This document shows, one piece after another, positions 8,637-17,757 of a stretch of DNA of 64,000 nt; the stretch's first letter is position 1, and every line of letters starts with the position of its first letter. The translations under genes were made by a program, and so were the position numbers. Where the stretch lies: positions 558,001-622,000 of the forward strand of contig NZ_FQXQ01000002.1 of assembly GCF_900130035.1 (NCBI RefSeq), in the 5' to 3' direction. The notes under the pieces were generated by a model, which did not search any database, was not told the origin of the DNA, and saw only the letters and a program-made list of their open reading frames with translations. The stretch is from Wenyingzhuangia marina (GTDB lineage: Bacteria; Bacteroidota; Bacteroidia; Flavobacteriales; Flavobacteriaceae).

Positions 8637-11528
8637 TTATCGACTTATAATCGTTTCAGTTCCTAAATGATAAGGAAATTTAGATTCTTTAGTATTTAAA
8701 ACTACATAATCTAACGATACTCCTGCATCAACAGCATAAATTTTTAAAGTCTGTTTTCCTTTCTTTTTTAAAGAGACTTTTAAATTTTTTCTGGCTTTAT
8801 TTCTCAACACATTTTGTTTCCATTCAGAACTTCTTCCGTAAGTTTTAAAATCTACTATTGTAACAGGTTCATCATTCCATTGTACCCCAATACGTACTTT
8901 TCCATCTGTAGTTAAGGGATGTGTTGGAATTGCCACCAACTGCAAAGTAGCCTTATCTGTAATGGTTTCTGTAAAAATTTCATACGTTAACACAGCTCCA
9001 TTTTCTAGCTTAGATTTTGAAGTTTTTTCTATAGCAGAAGCTTGTACTACAGCTTGACTATGACCTAATCCTTTAGAGACCTTCCATGATTGATCGTTTG
9101 ATGAATTATTAGCAACAAAGTTTTCTGCATACACCAAAGCCAAATTATTTTTCTCCACAATACCAGACGTTGATATATTTTGATAACTATCAGACACCAA
9201 TAACTGAATATTTTTACTCAATTCTCCTACCTCTATTTTTATTTCTCCATTCTTTGGATTTCCTGCTTGTTTCCAAGCTTCCCAGTTTATTGAAAACAAA
9301 ATACGATCTTCAGTTTTTTGATCATTTAAAACGCCCGCTTTCTGACTTACACCTAACCATTTTGGTAATTGATTAACACTCCAATCTGCGTGATTAGCAG
9401 ATTTTAAGAAAACATCTACAAAATAAGTCGCTTTGTCTTTTACATAAAAAGTAGGTAAATAATCAACTCCTTTAACAGTTAAGGTATCTTCTACAGAAAT
9501 CCCCACCAAGTCTTTATCATTTATGGTAGAAAGATCTATTTCAGGATTGTCGTAAACAGGTAATCTCCTTGGCTTCATATCCATCATTCCTTTCCACTTT
9601 CCATTTGAAATGGTGTTGTATTCTTTGGTAAGCGCTACTATATTTTGATAAGATTGATTTGCCAATTTTTTATATTGATAAGCACTTTTTCTTGATTGCG
9701 CTGCATACGTTAAAGCCTTGTCTTTGTACATAAACTTTTTATTCATATTAGCTGCTCCTTTTACAGGGTAAGCTACCAATTGAAAAAAGGCACTTTTCAT
9801 TTCTTCTGGCAACTTTTCTTCAACCAAATCTACTCTATTTTCTAAAGAAACATAAGCATCAATACGTTGTTGAATTTCATCACCATAGCTCAATGCATTA
9901 TAGTCTGTTTTATAAATAGGGGTCGTTCTTTCGGTTTGACTCCATCCCATAAACTCAGGTTTTCTTTCAAAAGCCAATTGATAATATTTTTGTTTGATAG
10001 CTGCAATTTCAGTTCCCAATTCCTCATTAAAGGTTTCTTTAAAAAAAGCTTCTTTGTGTTTTTTTACAGCCAAAGGGTTCTTAAAACTTTCAGCATCGTA
10101 AGCCATATCCATAAACAGCTGCATATTGTATTCCGCTGGCTTGATATCTCCTACGTTTAGAATCCAAATTTCTTTATTATTTAACTCGTAAGCTTTCATC
10201 ATTTCTTCGTGAATTAAATACGGATTGGTACTGCTTAACCATAAATAATCATGAGGTCTCCCCCAATAAGATGCATGGTAATACACACCACCTCCACCAA
10301 CGCGTTTTTGTTCTTCTTTATTACTTAAAGATCTAATGTATCCGTAATTATCATCCGTCCAAACCAAGGTAATATCTTCGGGAACTTCTAATCCATTTTT
10401 ATACAAATCCAACACTTCTTTGTACACGGTAAAAGCTTGAGGAACCTTTGTAACATCTGAATTGATATGTTTTTTAATCATTCCACGTTGATCGGCAATC
10501 ACTTTACTTAATACCTCAACAGCTTCTTCTTTACTTTTAACTCCTTCCATACCACTATCGTGCACCCCACGCATTCCTATAGTATAAACACCATCAATAT
10601 CTTTGGCTTCTTTTACCCTATCTTCCCAATACTTAAAAACATTTTCTTTATTGGTTTTATAGTTAAAACGACCATTTTTATGTTCATCCCATTCATCCAC
10701 ATTATTACGTAACATAGGCTCTGCATGTGAAGAACCTAAAGCAATATGATACAACTCTGCCATTTTTCTATTTCCCGGATAGTGGAAAAATGCCTTGGTA
10801 CTTGGATGCATAGCTGGCCAAATGGTATTGGCTTTTAAACGTAATAAAAGTTCAAAAACTTTGGCATAGGTTTTTGGTCCTATATCTCCTGTTTCTGGTT
10901 CGTAATTGTGCGCTGCCCAAGGTTGTAATCCCCAATCTTCATCATTAATAAAAATTCCTCTATAAGAAACCGATGGCTCTTTACTATAGAACTCAGGCTG
11001 ATTTAAAACCAATTTGATGCTTTTTTTTGCAGGAACATCAGCCCACCAATTCCAAGGAGAAACGCCTATTTTTTTAGATAAATCGAATACTCCAAAAGCC
11101 GTTCCTCTAGCATCGGTACCCGCAATAAGAAAAGCTTTATTTATTTTTTTAGAAGGGTTTTCTACTGTTTTATACAAGTAACTTTCTGTCTGATTTAAAA
11201 AGGTAGTATTAATTGTTTTTTTATTGATAAACGCTGCCATCATTTCTGATTGAAGCGATCCAATAACAATTACACTCCCTTCTACATTTTTATAATCTGT
11301 ATGTACTTTTGGTTGATATCCCGTCACCTTAAAAATATCATCAGACAAAAGATAAGCCGCTATAGAATCTAAATCATCTCCTTTAGAATCGTATAGAATT
11401 GCCGCTTTATTTTGATCCTTATAAATTTCAAAACCAGCTGTAGTTGCCTTGTATTTTGTATTGCTACTACACGCAATAACAGTTGTACTAAAGATTAATA
11501 ATGTTAAACCCTGAAAAAAATATCTCAT
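8637..11528 (-). CDS. GH115 family xylan alpha-1,2-glucuronidase, lipoprotein
   Basis: 963 residues with a lipoprotein signal peptide (Cys20 in VIACSSN). GH115 hallmarks are read directly: GTDARGTAFGVFDLSKKIG, then WNWWADVP, SYRGIFINDEDWGLQPWA, KANTIWPAMHPSTKAFF, GMRGVHDSGMEG and ITLVWTDDNYGYIRSLS. A C-terminal beta-sandwich module follows at about 780-950 (GH115_C type). The family removes (4-O-methyl)-glucuronic acid from xylan chains. Lipid anchoring suggests a cell-surface or periplasmic outer-leaflet place. It is 36 bp behind the GH43-type gene on the same strand, forming a two-gene unit ended by the hairpin at 8491-8519. This is the best substrate clue of the locus. Confidence 0.93.
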   Translation of the reverse strand: MRYFFQGLTLLIFSTTVIACSSNTKYKATTAGFEIYKDQNKAAILYDSKGDDLDSIAAYLLSDDIFKVTGYQPKVHTDYKNVEGSVIVIGSLQSEMMAAFINKKTINTTFLNQTESYLYKTVENPSKKINKAFLIAGTDARGTAFGVFDLSKKIGVSPWNWWADVPAKKSIKLVLNQPEFYSKEPSVSYRGIFINDEDWGLQPWAAHNYEPETGDIGPKTYAKVFELLLRLKANTIWPAMHPSTKAFFHYPGNRKMAELYHIALGSSHAEPMLRNNVDEWDEHKNGRFNYKTNKENVFKYWEDRVKEAKDIDGVYTIGMRGVHDSGMEGVKSKEEAVEVLSKVIADQRGMIKKHINSDVTKVPQAFTVYKEVLDLYKNGLEVPEDITLVWTDDNYGYIRSLSNKEEQKRVGGGGVYYHASYWGRPHDYLWLSSTNPYLIHEEMMKAYELNNKEIWILNVGDIKPAEYNMQLFMDMAYDAESFKNPLAVKKHKEAFFKETFNEELGTEIAAIKQKYYQLAFERKPEFMGWSQTERTTPIYKTDYNALSYGDEIQQRIDAYVSLENRVDLVEEKLPEEMKSAFFQLVAYPVKGAANMNKKFMYKDKALTYAAQSRKSAYQYKKLANQSYQNIVALTKEYNTISNGKWKGMMDMKPRRLPVYDNPEIDLSTINDKDLVGISVEDTLTVKGVDYLPTFYVKDKATYFVDVFLKSANHADWSVNQLPKWLGVSQKAGVLNDQKTEDRILFSINWEAWKQAGNPKNGEIKIEVGELSKNIQLLVSDSYQNISTSGIVEKNNLALVYAENFVANNSSNDQSWKVSKGLGHSQAVVQASAIEKTSKSKLENGAVLTYEIFTETITDKATLQLVAIPTHPLTTDGKVRIGVQWNDEPVTIVDFKTYGRSSEWKQNVLRNKARKNLKVSLKKKGKQTLKIYAVDAGVSLDYVVLNTKESKFPYHLGTETIISR

Positions 11529-11564
11529 ATAATATTTTAAAATTAATTTATTCTATTGTTACGT

Positions 11565-13181
11565 TTAATTTTGAGCATTCACAAATGAAACATCATCTAC
11601 CCAACAGTGAGCCTCTGCATCACCATATACTACAAAACCTATTTCTACTTTTCCATTTACCACAGGTACATTTTTTATTTCAATGGTTTTCCACTGATTG
11701 TTATGAGTATTTATTGGATGTGTTTTTTTATCAACACCACTTTCTGCATACATTTCTAACTTCTGAAAAGTTCCGCTACTTTTAATTTTAGCTGTTAAAT
11801 GATAGTTACCATCTTTTAACTTTACATAAGGACTAGACTCAATAGTTTGGAATACCTTTCTTTTAAAGCTGATCGCATCAGTAATATTTAAACTTTTTTC
11901 TCCTATAACATGCTTTCTATCTGCTTCTGTATTAAAATAATTTAAAACAGGAGTATCTTTATCTGCTACCACAATTACATTTCCTTCTAACACTTTAGAA
12001 TGCCAAGCCAATAATTGTTCTTTAATTGGTTTTACCGGACTTGGAATATGTCTACGATCGGCTTCAAAACTTGGATTTTTCACATAATTATTATCACTTG
12101 CTACGTTCCACTCACCTGTACTCTCATTAAGTTTCCAAGAATTTAAAGAGTTAAAATAAGGTACTTCTCCTTCAAAAGATAAAGGACACCATTGATTATA
12201 TCCCAATCCGTTTCCAGCAAAATCTGACCATCTGTCTCCACAAAAAACAACAGTTTCTTGTTTACTTCCTTTTACATTTACAAAAAATCCTGTTTGCGTA
12301 ATATGAGCATAATCTTCCATACTCCCTTGAGTAATCAACATTTTATTGGTTGGCGTATAAGGACCACGAATATCATCTGCTACTAAATAATATGCATAAG
12401 AAGAATCCCATCCGTATAAATTAGAGGCGTATAAATAATATTTTCCTTGATATTTAAACATACAATTTCCTTCTCTACCACGCCCTCTAAATACTTGCGT
12501 ACAGTCTAGTAAATCTACCTTTCCGTTTTTTTCTCCTATTTCTGAAATGTATATTTTATTTCTTCCTTGTCCATAAGAATACACCAAATATGAAATTCCA
12601 GTATCTTCATCTGTAAATACGGTTTGATCTCCTGTATTACTAGTTCCAATAGCTTCTTTCATACTAATTCGCTGATGCCATTTAAAAGGCCCTGTAGGCT
12701 TATCTGCTACCGTAATAAGCACCTGATCGTTGTGTTGCACAAACATGGCATATTTTTTTAAAGATTTTACGTAGGCAACTCCTAATCTTCCTACCCAACC
12801 TGTTCTTGGGAAGTTTTTATCAATTTCTGCTCTGGTCAGTACAGGTTCTTCCATGGTCCAGTTTACCAAATCTGTAGAAGTGTAACAACTTACATCTAAA
12901 AAATTAGTTCTTTCTTGGGTAATGGCTGGATTTGCTCTATACAATTCAGCTCCTTTATAATGCACACCATACCAATAATACTTTTCTAGTCCAGAATCAG
13001 GGTCTTTGAATGTAAATATTCCCCCTCCTTGACTATATATTGGTTTTCCATCTTTGGTATCCCAAAAAACATCATTTTTAATTTGATGAAATTGTGCTTT
13101 TACATGGTTTGAAAACAAAACAAAAGCACTTAAAAAACCGAGTTGTAAAATTATATTCTTAGCTGTATTGATGATGTTCAT
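11565..13181 (-). CDS. Secreted GH43-like five-bladed propeller glycoside hydrolase with C-terminal CBM-like domain
   Basis: 538 residues with an ordinary signal peptide ending near NHVKAQ. The N-terminal part (FWDTKDGKPIYSQGGGIFTF, then KYYWYGVHYKG, SCYTSTDLVNWTMEEPVLTR) follows the pattern of the GH43 subgroup containing exo-beta-1,3-galactanases, where the consensus is DTDG..I.AHGGGI; here the His is Gln. Residues about 365-538 (NYVKNPSFEADRRH to CWVDDVSFVNA) look like a carbohydrate-binding jelly roll. Subfamily and substrate remain open: beta-xylosidase, arabinofuranosidase or galactanase activity are all conceivable. It is the first gene of the unit with GH115. Confidence 0.7.
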   Translation of the reverse strand: MNIINTAKNIILQLGFLSAFVLFSNHVKAQFHQIKNDVFWDTKDGKPIYSQGGGIFTFKDPDSGLEKYYWYGVHYKGAELYRANPAITQERTNFLDVSCYTSTDLVNWTMEEPVLTRAEIDKNFPRTGWVGRLGVAYVKSLKKYAMFVQHNDQVLITVADKPTGPFKWHQRISMKEAIGTSNTGDQTVFTDEDTGISYLVYSYGQGRNKIYISEIGEKNGKVDLLDCTQVFRGRGREGNCMFKYQGKYYLYASNLYGWDSSYAYYLVADDIRGPYTPTNKMLITQGSMEDYAHITQTGFFVNVKGSKQETVVFCGDRWSDFAGNGLGYNQWCPLSFEGEVPYFNSLNSWKLNESTGEWNVASDNNYVKNPSFEADRRHIPSPVKPIKEQLLAWHSKVLEGNVIVVADKDTPVLNYFNTEADRKHVIGEKSLNITDAISFKRKVFQTIESSPYVKLKDGNYHLTAKIKSSGTFQKLEMYAESGVDKKTHPINTHNNQWKTIEIKNVPVVNGKVEIGFVVYGDAEAHCWVDDVSFVNAQN

Positions 13182-13328
13182 AAATGTTATATTTATTTAA
13201 AGTTTATTTATTTGTTTTGATCTACTCCTTGAGTTGATATATTCTAATTTCCCTATCAAAACAGAGTCTAATTAAGTAAACATATTTAATCATTCCATAC
13301 TGTACTGTCTTGTTCTCTTCATTGCAAT

Positions 13329-13364
13329 AAAAAAGAGGTTAACATTTATGTTAACCTCTTTTTT
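13329..13364 (-). terminator. Rho-independent terminator of the sulP gene
   Basis: A 16-bp perfect stem, aaaaaagaggttaaca (13329-13344) with tgttaacctctttttt (13349-13364), loop ttta. It directly follows the sulP stop on the minus strand and could also insulate the GH43 promoter region behind it. Confidence 0.85.
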
Positions 13365-13386
13365 ATCTTATAATCTTTTGCCGTAC

Positions 13387-15045
13387 TTATTCAGTAGTAT
13401 CATAGAGTCCGTTTTTAAATCTTTCTGGATCTTCTACCAAGTGATATCTTGGATCGTCAATATCATCAACAATCATTTTGGTGAATTTAGGATCTGCAGT
13501 CTTTAATAAAATTTTACAATCTTTACTTAAATGTCTTAATTTAATTTCTTTTCCATGCTCCTCGTATTTTTGAACAATATTTTTAATTGCCTCTAAACCA
13601 GAATGATCACTGATACGAGATTCTATAAAATCTATTTCTACATATTGTGGATCGTTCTTAGGATCAAACTTTTCATTAAACACATTAACAGAACCAAAAA
13701 ACAAAGGTCCCCAAATTTCATAAGTCAAAGTTCCATCTTTCATTCTTTTTCTTGCACGAATTCTAATGGCATTTTCCCATGCAAAAACCAACGCCGAAAT
13801 AATAACTCCTGCAAAAACAGCAATCGCCAAATCAAAAACAACAGTAATAGCAGAAACAGCTACCAATACAAAAGCATCGGCTCTTGGTATTTTTCTTAAA
13901 ATACGAATACTAGACCATGCAAAAGTTTCTATTACCATCACAAACATTACTCCTACCAAAGCGGCAATAGGCACTTGTTCAATATATTCATCGGCAAATA
14001 AAATAAAAGACAACAAAGTTAAAGCCATCATAACTCCTGACAAACGACCTCTACCTTTTGCATTGATGTTAATAACTGTTTGACCAATCATTCCACAACC
14101 TCCAGTTCCTCCAAAAAGTCCACTGGTAATATTTCCAACTCCTTGTGCAATACATTCACGATTACCATCTCCTCTTGTATCTGTTAATTCATCTACCAAG
14201 TTCATCGTCATTAAAGATTCTATCAACCCAACAGATGCAGCTAAAAAAGCAAAAGGCAAAATAAATGTGAGTGTATCTAAATTAAAAGGTAAATTTTGCC
14301 ATAACTCCATGTTTGGTGTAGGAAACTCTCCTTTTAAACCTGCTCCACCACCTTCTCTAATATAAGATCCAACGGTAGAAACATCTAATCCAGAAACAAT
14401 TACAATAATGGTTACCACTAAAATAGCCGTTAAGGAAGCGGGTAATTTCTTGGTAATTTTAGGTAATAAAAAAATGATCGCCATGGTCAATCCAACCAAG
14501 CCCATCATAATATACAACTCTGTTCCAGTCATAAAGTCTGAAATATATTTTTTAACTCCATCAGCAGAAACTTGTAAGGTTTTATGAGTAAACATTTTTA
14601 CCTGAGCCCAAAAAATAACAATAGCCAATCCGTTTACAAAACCTAACATTACTGGGTAGGGAATTAAACGTACAAAACGCCCTAATTTAAAAACACCTGC
14701 AAATATTTGAAAAATCCCCATTAATACAACCGCTGCCAATAAATAGAAATATCCCATATTATCTATAGGATTATCAAACAACATTCCTTTGGTATGTCCT
14801 TCTTGTATCATATGTACAAAAATAACAGCAACAGCACCTGCAGCTCCAGAAATCAATCCAGGTCTCCCACCAAAAATAGCAGTAATCAAACCAATGATAA
14901 AAGCTCCTGACAAAGCTACTAATGGATCTATTTGTGCCACAAAAGCAAAAGCAACAACTTCCGGAATCATAGCCAAAGAAACGGTCATTCCTGCAAGAAT
15001 ATCATTTTTAGGATTTGTGGTAAATTGTTTAAAATATTTAGTCAT
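13387..15045 (-). CDS. SulP/SLC26 family anion permease with STAS domain
   Basis: 552 residues with 10-12 membrane segments over about 15-430 and a cytoplasmic STAS domain at about 450-545 (YVEIDFIESRISDHSGLEAI). SulP signatures are read: DILAGMTVSLAMIPEVVAFA near the start, GLITAIFGGRPGLISGAAGA, and the NIT/GGTGGCGMIGQTVIN segment. The family moves sulfate, bicarbonate, chloride or other anions across the inner membrane; the substrate cannot be chosen from sequence. A full Bacteroidota promoter stands before it (15065-15097) and a terminator behind it, so it is a single-gene unit. Confidence 0.92.
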   Translation of the reverse strand: MTKYFKQFTTNPKNDILAGMTVSLAMIPEVVAFAFVAQIDPLVALSGAFIIGLITAIFGGRPGLISGAAGAVAVIFVHMIQEGHTKGMLFDNPIDNMGYFYLLAAVVLMGIFQIFAGVFKLGRFVRLIPYPVMLGFVNGLAIVIFWAQVKMFTHKTLQVSADGVKKYISDFMTGTELYIMMGLVGLTMAIIFLLPKITKKLPASLTAILVVTIIVIVSGLDVSTVGSYIREGGGAGLKGEFPTPNMELWQNLPFNLDTLTFILPFAFLAASVGLIESLMTMNLVDELTDTRGDGNRECIAQGVGNITSGLFGGTGGCGMIGQTVININAKGRGRLSGVMMALTLLSFILFADEYIEQVPIAALVGVMFVMVIETFAWSSIRILRKIPRADAFVLVAVSAITVVFDLAIAVFAGVIISALVFAWENAIRIRARKRMKDGTLTYEIWGPLFFGSVNVFNEKFDPKNDPQYVEIDFIESRISDHSGLEAIKNIVQKYEEHGKEIKLRHLSKDCKILLKTADPKFTKMIVDDIDDPRYHLVEDPERFKNGLYDTTE

Positions 15046-15064
15046 AGTTTAGTTTTTAACGCCG

Positions 15065-15097
15065 CAAAAATAGGGTTTATTAATGAGCTATACCAAA
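15065..15097 (-). promoter_or_regulatory. Bacteroidota-type promoter of the sulP gene
   Basis: On the minus strand TTTG (plus 15097-15094), a 21-bp spacer and TATTTTTG (plus 15072-15065) match the known -33/-7 pattern TTTG-N19-21-TAnnTTTG exactly, 20 bp ahead of the ATG at 15045. Confidence 0.65.
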
Positions 15098-15116
15098 TAT
15101 GAATACGTTAAATGTT

Positions 15117-15761
15117 TTACTGAAAAAGGTTCTTTTTTTGCATAACTAACAAGACCACAATAGGAATAGCTAATAAAACAACTTGTAAAGTTCCAGTTTG
15201 TAAAACATTAGGCATCATTAAAATGGTCGCTATATACCCAGCTATAGCCCCTCCAATATGTGCACTATGTCCTATGTTTCCTGATTGATTTTTCATTCCA
15301 TACATAGAATAAAACAAATAACCGATTCCAAATATATATCCTGGAATAGCAATAGGCAATGGAAAAATATATAATTGCATTTCAGGGTATAACACAATAC
15401 TAGCATATACAATTCCAGTAACCGATCCCGAAGCTCCTACAGCTGAATAGTAGGGATTGTTTTTATTTAAAATTAACGATAAATAATTCCCTGCTAACAA
15501 ACTCAATACATAAATTCCTAAATATTGTAAAGGACTAAAAAAATGTAAAACCGTATTAGAAAACAAATACAATGCATACATATTAAATCCTAAATGAATA
15601 TAATCTGCATGTAAAAACCCAGAGGAAATCATTCTAAACTTTTCTCCCTTTTGTATACTTAACACATTGAACTTATATTTATTAAAAAACACAAGATCCT
15701 TAAAACCTTGTAAACTCACTATCACATTAGCTATTATTAAGCCTATTACTATTAAATTCAT
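15117..15761 (-). CDS. Rhomboid family intramembrane serine protease
   Basis: 214 residues, about six membrane helices. The rhomboid signature is complete: HADYIHLGFNMY (HxxxN oxyanion site), the catalytic serine in VGASGSVTG, and the catalytic histidine in GHSAHIGGAIAGY. The family cleaves single-pass membrane proteins inside the lipid bilayer; the substrate here is unknown. The gene is divergent from the acyltransferase (start codons 60 bp apart) and is followed by sulP after 71 bp, which has its own promoter. Confidence 0.92.
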   Translation of the reverse strand: MNLIVIGLIIANVIVSLQGFKDLVFFNKYKFNVLSIQKGEKFRMISSGFLHADYIHLGFNMYALYLFSNTVLHFFSPLQYLGIYVLSLLAGNYLSLILNKNNPYYSAVGASGSVTGIVYASIVLYPEMQLYIFPLPIAIPGYIFGIGYLFYSMYGMKNQSGNIGHSAHIGGAIAGYIATILMMPNVLQTGTLQVVLLAIPIVVLLVMQKKNLFQ

Positions 15762-15821
15762 GTTAATCGATTTATTTATGTCCGATATATGTTCGATATT
15801 TGTAACTCCTATTTTTATAAA

Positions 15822-16721
15822 ATGAATAAAGAACGAATTATCTATTTAATTATTTATCCTATTATATTTCTATTTTCAAAGTTACCTCTTTGGTTTTTAT
15901 ATGGAATATCAAATCTGATATATTATTTTGTTTATTACATTCTTGGTTATAGAAAAAAGACCGTTAGAAAAAATTTAGCGCTTTGTTTTCCTGAAAAAAC
16001 AGACAAAGAAAGACTGATGATCGAAAAAAAATCTTTTAAACATTTTGTAGATATTTTTATTGAAATGTTAAAAGGATTTGGAATTGCTCAAAAAGAAATA
16101 GACAAAAGGTATAAATACATGAATCCTGAACTATTTAGACAACTAGAAGCTTCGGGAAAAAGCGTTATTTTATTAGGAGCACATCATGGAAACTGGGAGT
16201 GGTTGTTCAATATCAACCATCATACAAATATTAAATGTTACGGAGCTTTTAAAGAATTGGGAAATAAATATTTTAATACCTACGTAAGAGAAAACAGGGG
16301 AAGATTTGGCTCTATATTTATTCCAACTCAAGATACCATTCCACAAATACTTAAGAACTACAAAAACAATATTCAATCTATGTATGGCTTGTTAAGTGAT
16401 CAATCTCCACAAGTGAGTAAGACACATTATTGGGCTCCTTTTTTTGGACATGTTGTTCCCATCCATACAGGTGCCGAGATGTTAGCCAAACGTTTTAATT
16501 TTAATGTAATATATATGCATATTGAAATGCCTAAACGTGGGTATTATGAAATTACATTTGAAAAAATGACTGTTCCAGAAAACACAACAAGTGAATACCC
16601 TTTAACGGATATTTACTTAAAAAAATTAGAGAAGGATATTACAGAAAATCCAGCTATTTATTTCTGGACACACAATCGTTTTAAACACATGGGTAAAGCC
16701 CCTGTAGCAAAGCATAATTAG
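15822..16721 (+). CDS. LpxL/HtrB-like lipid A acyltransferase family protein
   Basis: 299 residues from the chosen ATG (MNKERIIYL); an in-frame ATG at 15789 would add 11 residues unlike the family. One N-terminal membrane helix (about 5-45) is followed by the acyltransferase domain with the HHGNWEW motif (HX4D/E type, His and Glu catalytic) and LSDQSPQ around residue 195. Proteins of this family transfer an acyl chain to lipid A or a related lipid at the inner membrane. It precedes the LytTR gene by 39 bp on the same strand, so both may be co-transcribed. Confidence 0.88.
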   Translation: MNKERIIYLIIYPIIFLFSKLPLWFLYGISNLIYYFVYYILGYRKKTVRKNLALCFPEKTDKERLMIEKKSFKHFVDIFIEMLKGFGIAQKEIDKRYKYMNPELFRQLEASGKSVILLGAHHGNWEWLFNINHHTNIKCYGAFKELGNKYFNTYVRENRGRFGSIFIPTQDTIPQILKNYKNNIQSMYGLLSDQSPQVSKTHYWAPFFGHVVPIHTGAEMLAKRFNFNVIYMHIEMPKRGYYEITFEKMTVPENTTSEYPLTDIYLKKLEKDITENPAIYFWTHNRFKHMGKAPVAKHN

Positions 16722-16760
16722 AACCTTTTTTTACTACCTTCACGTTTATAAAAAAAAGTA

Positions 16761-17609
16761 ATGATTCAAAACTTTAAAGCCTGGCTAAAAAAACCATACT
16801 ACATGATTGATAGTACTCCTGTAAAACTATCAATGACATTAGGTGTAGGGCTTTTTACGTTTTTATTTTTATTTGTTTTTAGACCTTTTGGGATTGACAA
16901 TGTCATTCATCACAATCCTTTTTTAATTGTAGGTTATGGGCTTTTAGTGAGTTTTAGCCTTTATATTAGTTATTTTATATTACCTAAAATATTTCCTATT
17001 TACTTTAATGTAAGAAGTTGGACCGTACAAAAAGAAGCAACTTTTTTACTGATTACCTTTTTAATTATCACCACCATTAACTATTTCTATCACATTGCGT
17101 ATATAGATAATTATATGCCTTCTTTTTCTTATCTAAAATTTATGTTCAGGGTATTTTCTATTGGAATATTCCCTGTAATGTTCATTATTTTTATGATAGA
17201 AAAATACCTACAAACAAAACTTAAGGTAACGCCAGACAAAATTGTAGAACAAATTAGAAAGGAGAAAAAAGAAACTATTATCATTAATTCTGACAACATC
17301 AAAGAAGATTCTTTAACCATAGATATTGATAGTTTTTTATATGCACAATCTAATAACAACTACACCACCATTGTTTATTTGTTAGATGAAAAGCCAAAAA
17401 AGGTATTGATGAGAATCACCTTAAAAAAAGTAGAAGATATTCTTTCTGTCTATCCTGAATTTATCAGATGTCACCGTTCTTTTATCATCAACAAAAGTGA
17501 AGTTTTAAAAGTAGAAGGAAATGCTCGGGCTTTACAAGTAACCCTAAAAAATGTAAAGGAAACCATTCCGGTTTCTCGTTCTTTTCCCAAAGAACAAATT
17601 ATTTCTTAG
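16761..17609 (+). CDS. Membrane-bound LytTR-type transcriptional regulator
   Basis: 282 residues. Four hydrophobic helices fill about 20-150, then a linker and a LytTR DNA-binding domain at about 172-278 (SFLYAQSNNNYTTIVYL, LKKVEDILSVYPEFIRCHRS, VSRSFPKEQ). There is no receiver domain, so it is not a classical response regulator; membrane LytTR proteins of this kind are common in Bacteroidota and their signals are unknown. It ends 148 bp before crtI on the same strand, which makes control of the carotenoid operon worth testing, but nothing in the sequence proves it. Confidence 0.85.
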   Translation: MIQNFKAWLKKPYYMIDSTPVKLSMTLGVGLFTFLFLFVFRPFGIDNVIHHNPFLIVGYGLLVSFSLYISYFILPKIFPIYFNVRSWTVQKEATFLLITFLIITTINYFYHIAYIDNYMPSFSYLKFMFRVFSIGIFPVMFIIFMIEKYLQTKLKVTPDKIVEQIRKEKKETIIINSDNIKEDSLTIDIDSFLYAQSNNNYTTIVYLLDEKPKKVLMRITLKKVEDILSVYPEFIRCHRSFIINKSEVLKVEGNARALQVTLKNVKETIPVSRSFPKEQIIS

Positions 17610-17757
17610 TTCCAAACCACCCACAAAGCCTTACTTTTCACACTTGGGACTTCCCAACCATCACAAATCAAACCCTTATACCACATATTTAAGTTTGATG
17701 TTTTTTCTATTTGTAATATTGTTTGTGTAAATTCATAACAAAATCGCAATAAAGAAA

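Noticed and set aside
17644-17657. Hairpin ttgggacttcccaa behind the LytTR gene
   Set aside because: Stem of about 5-6 bp without a T-run; not a credible terminator.
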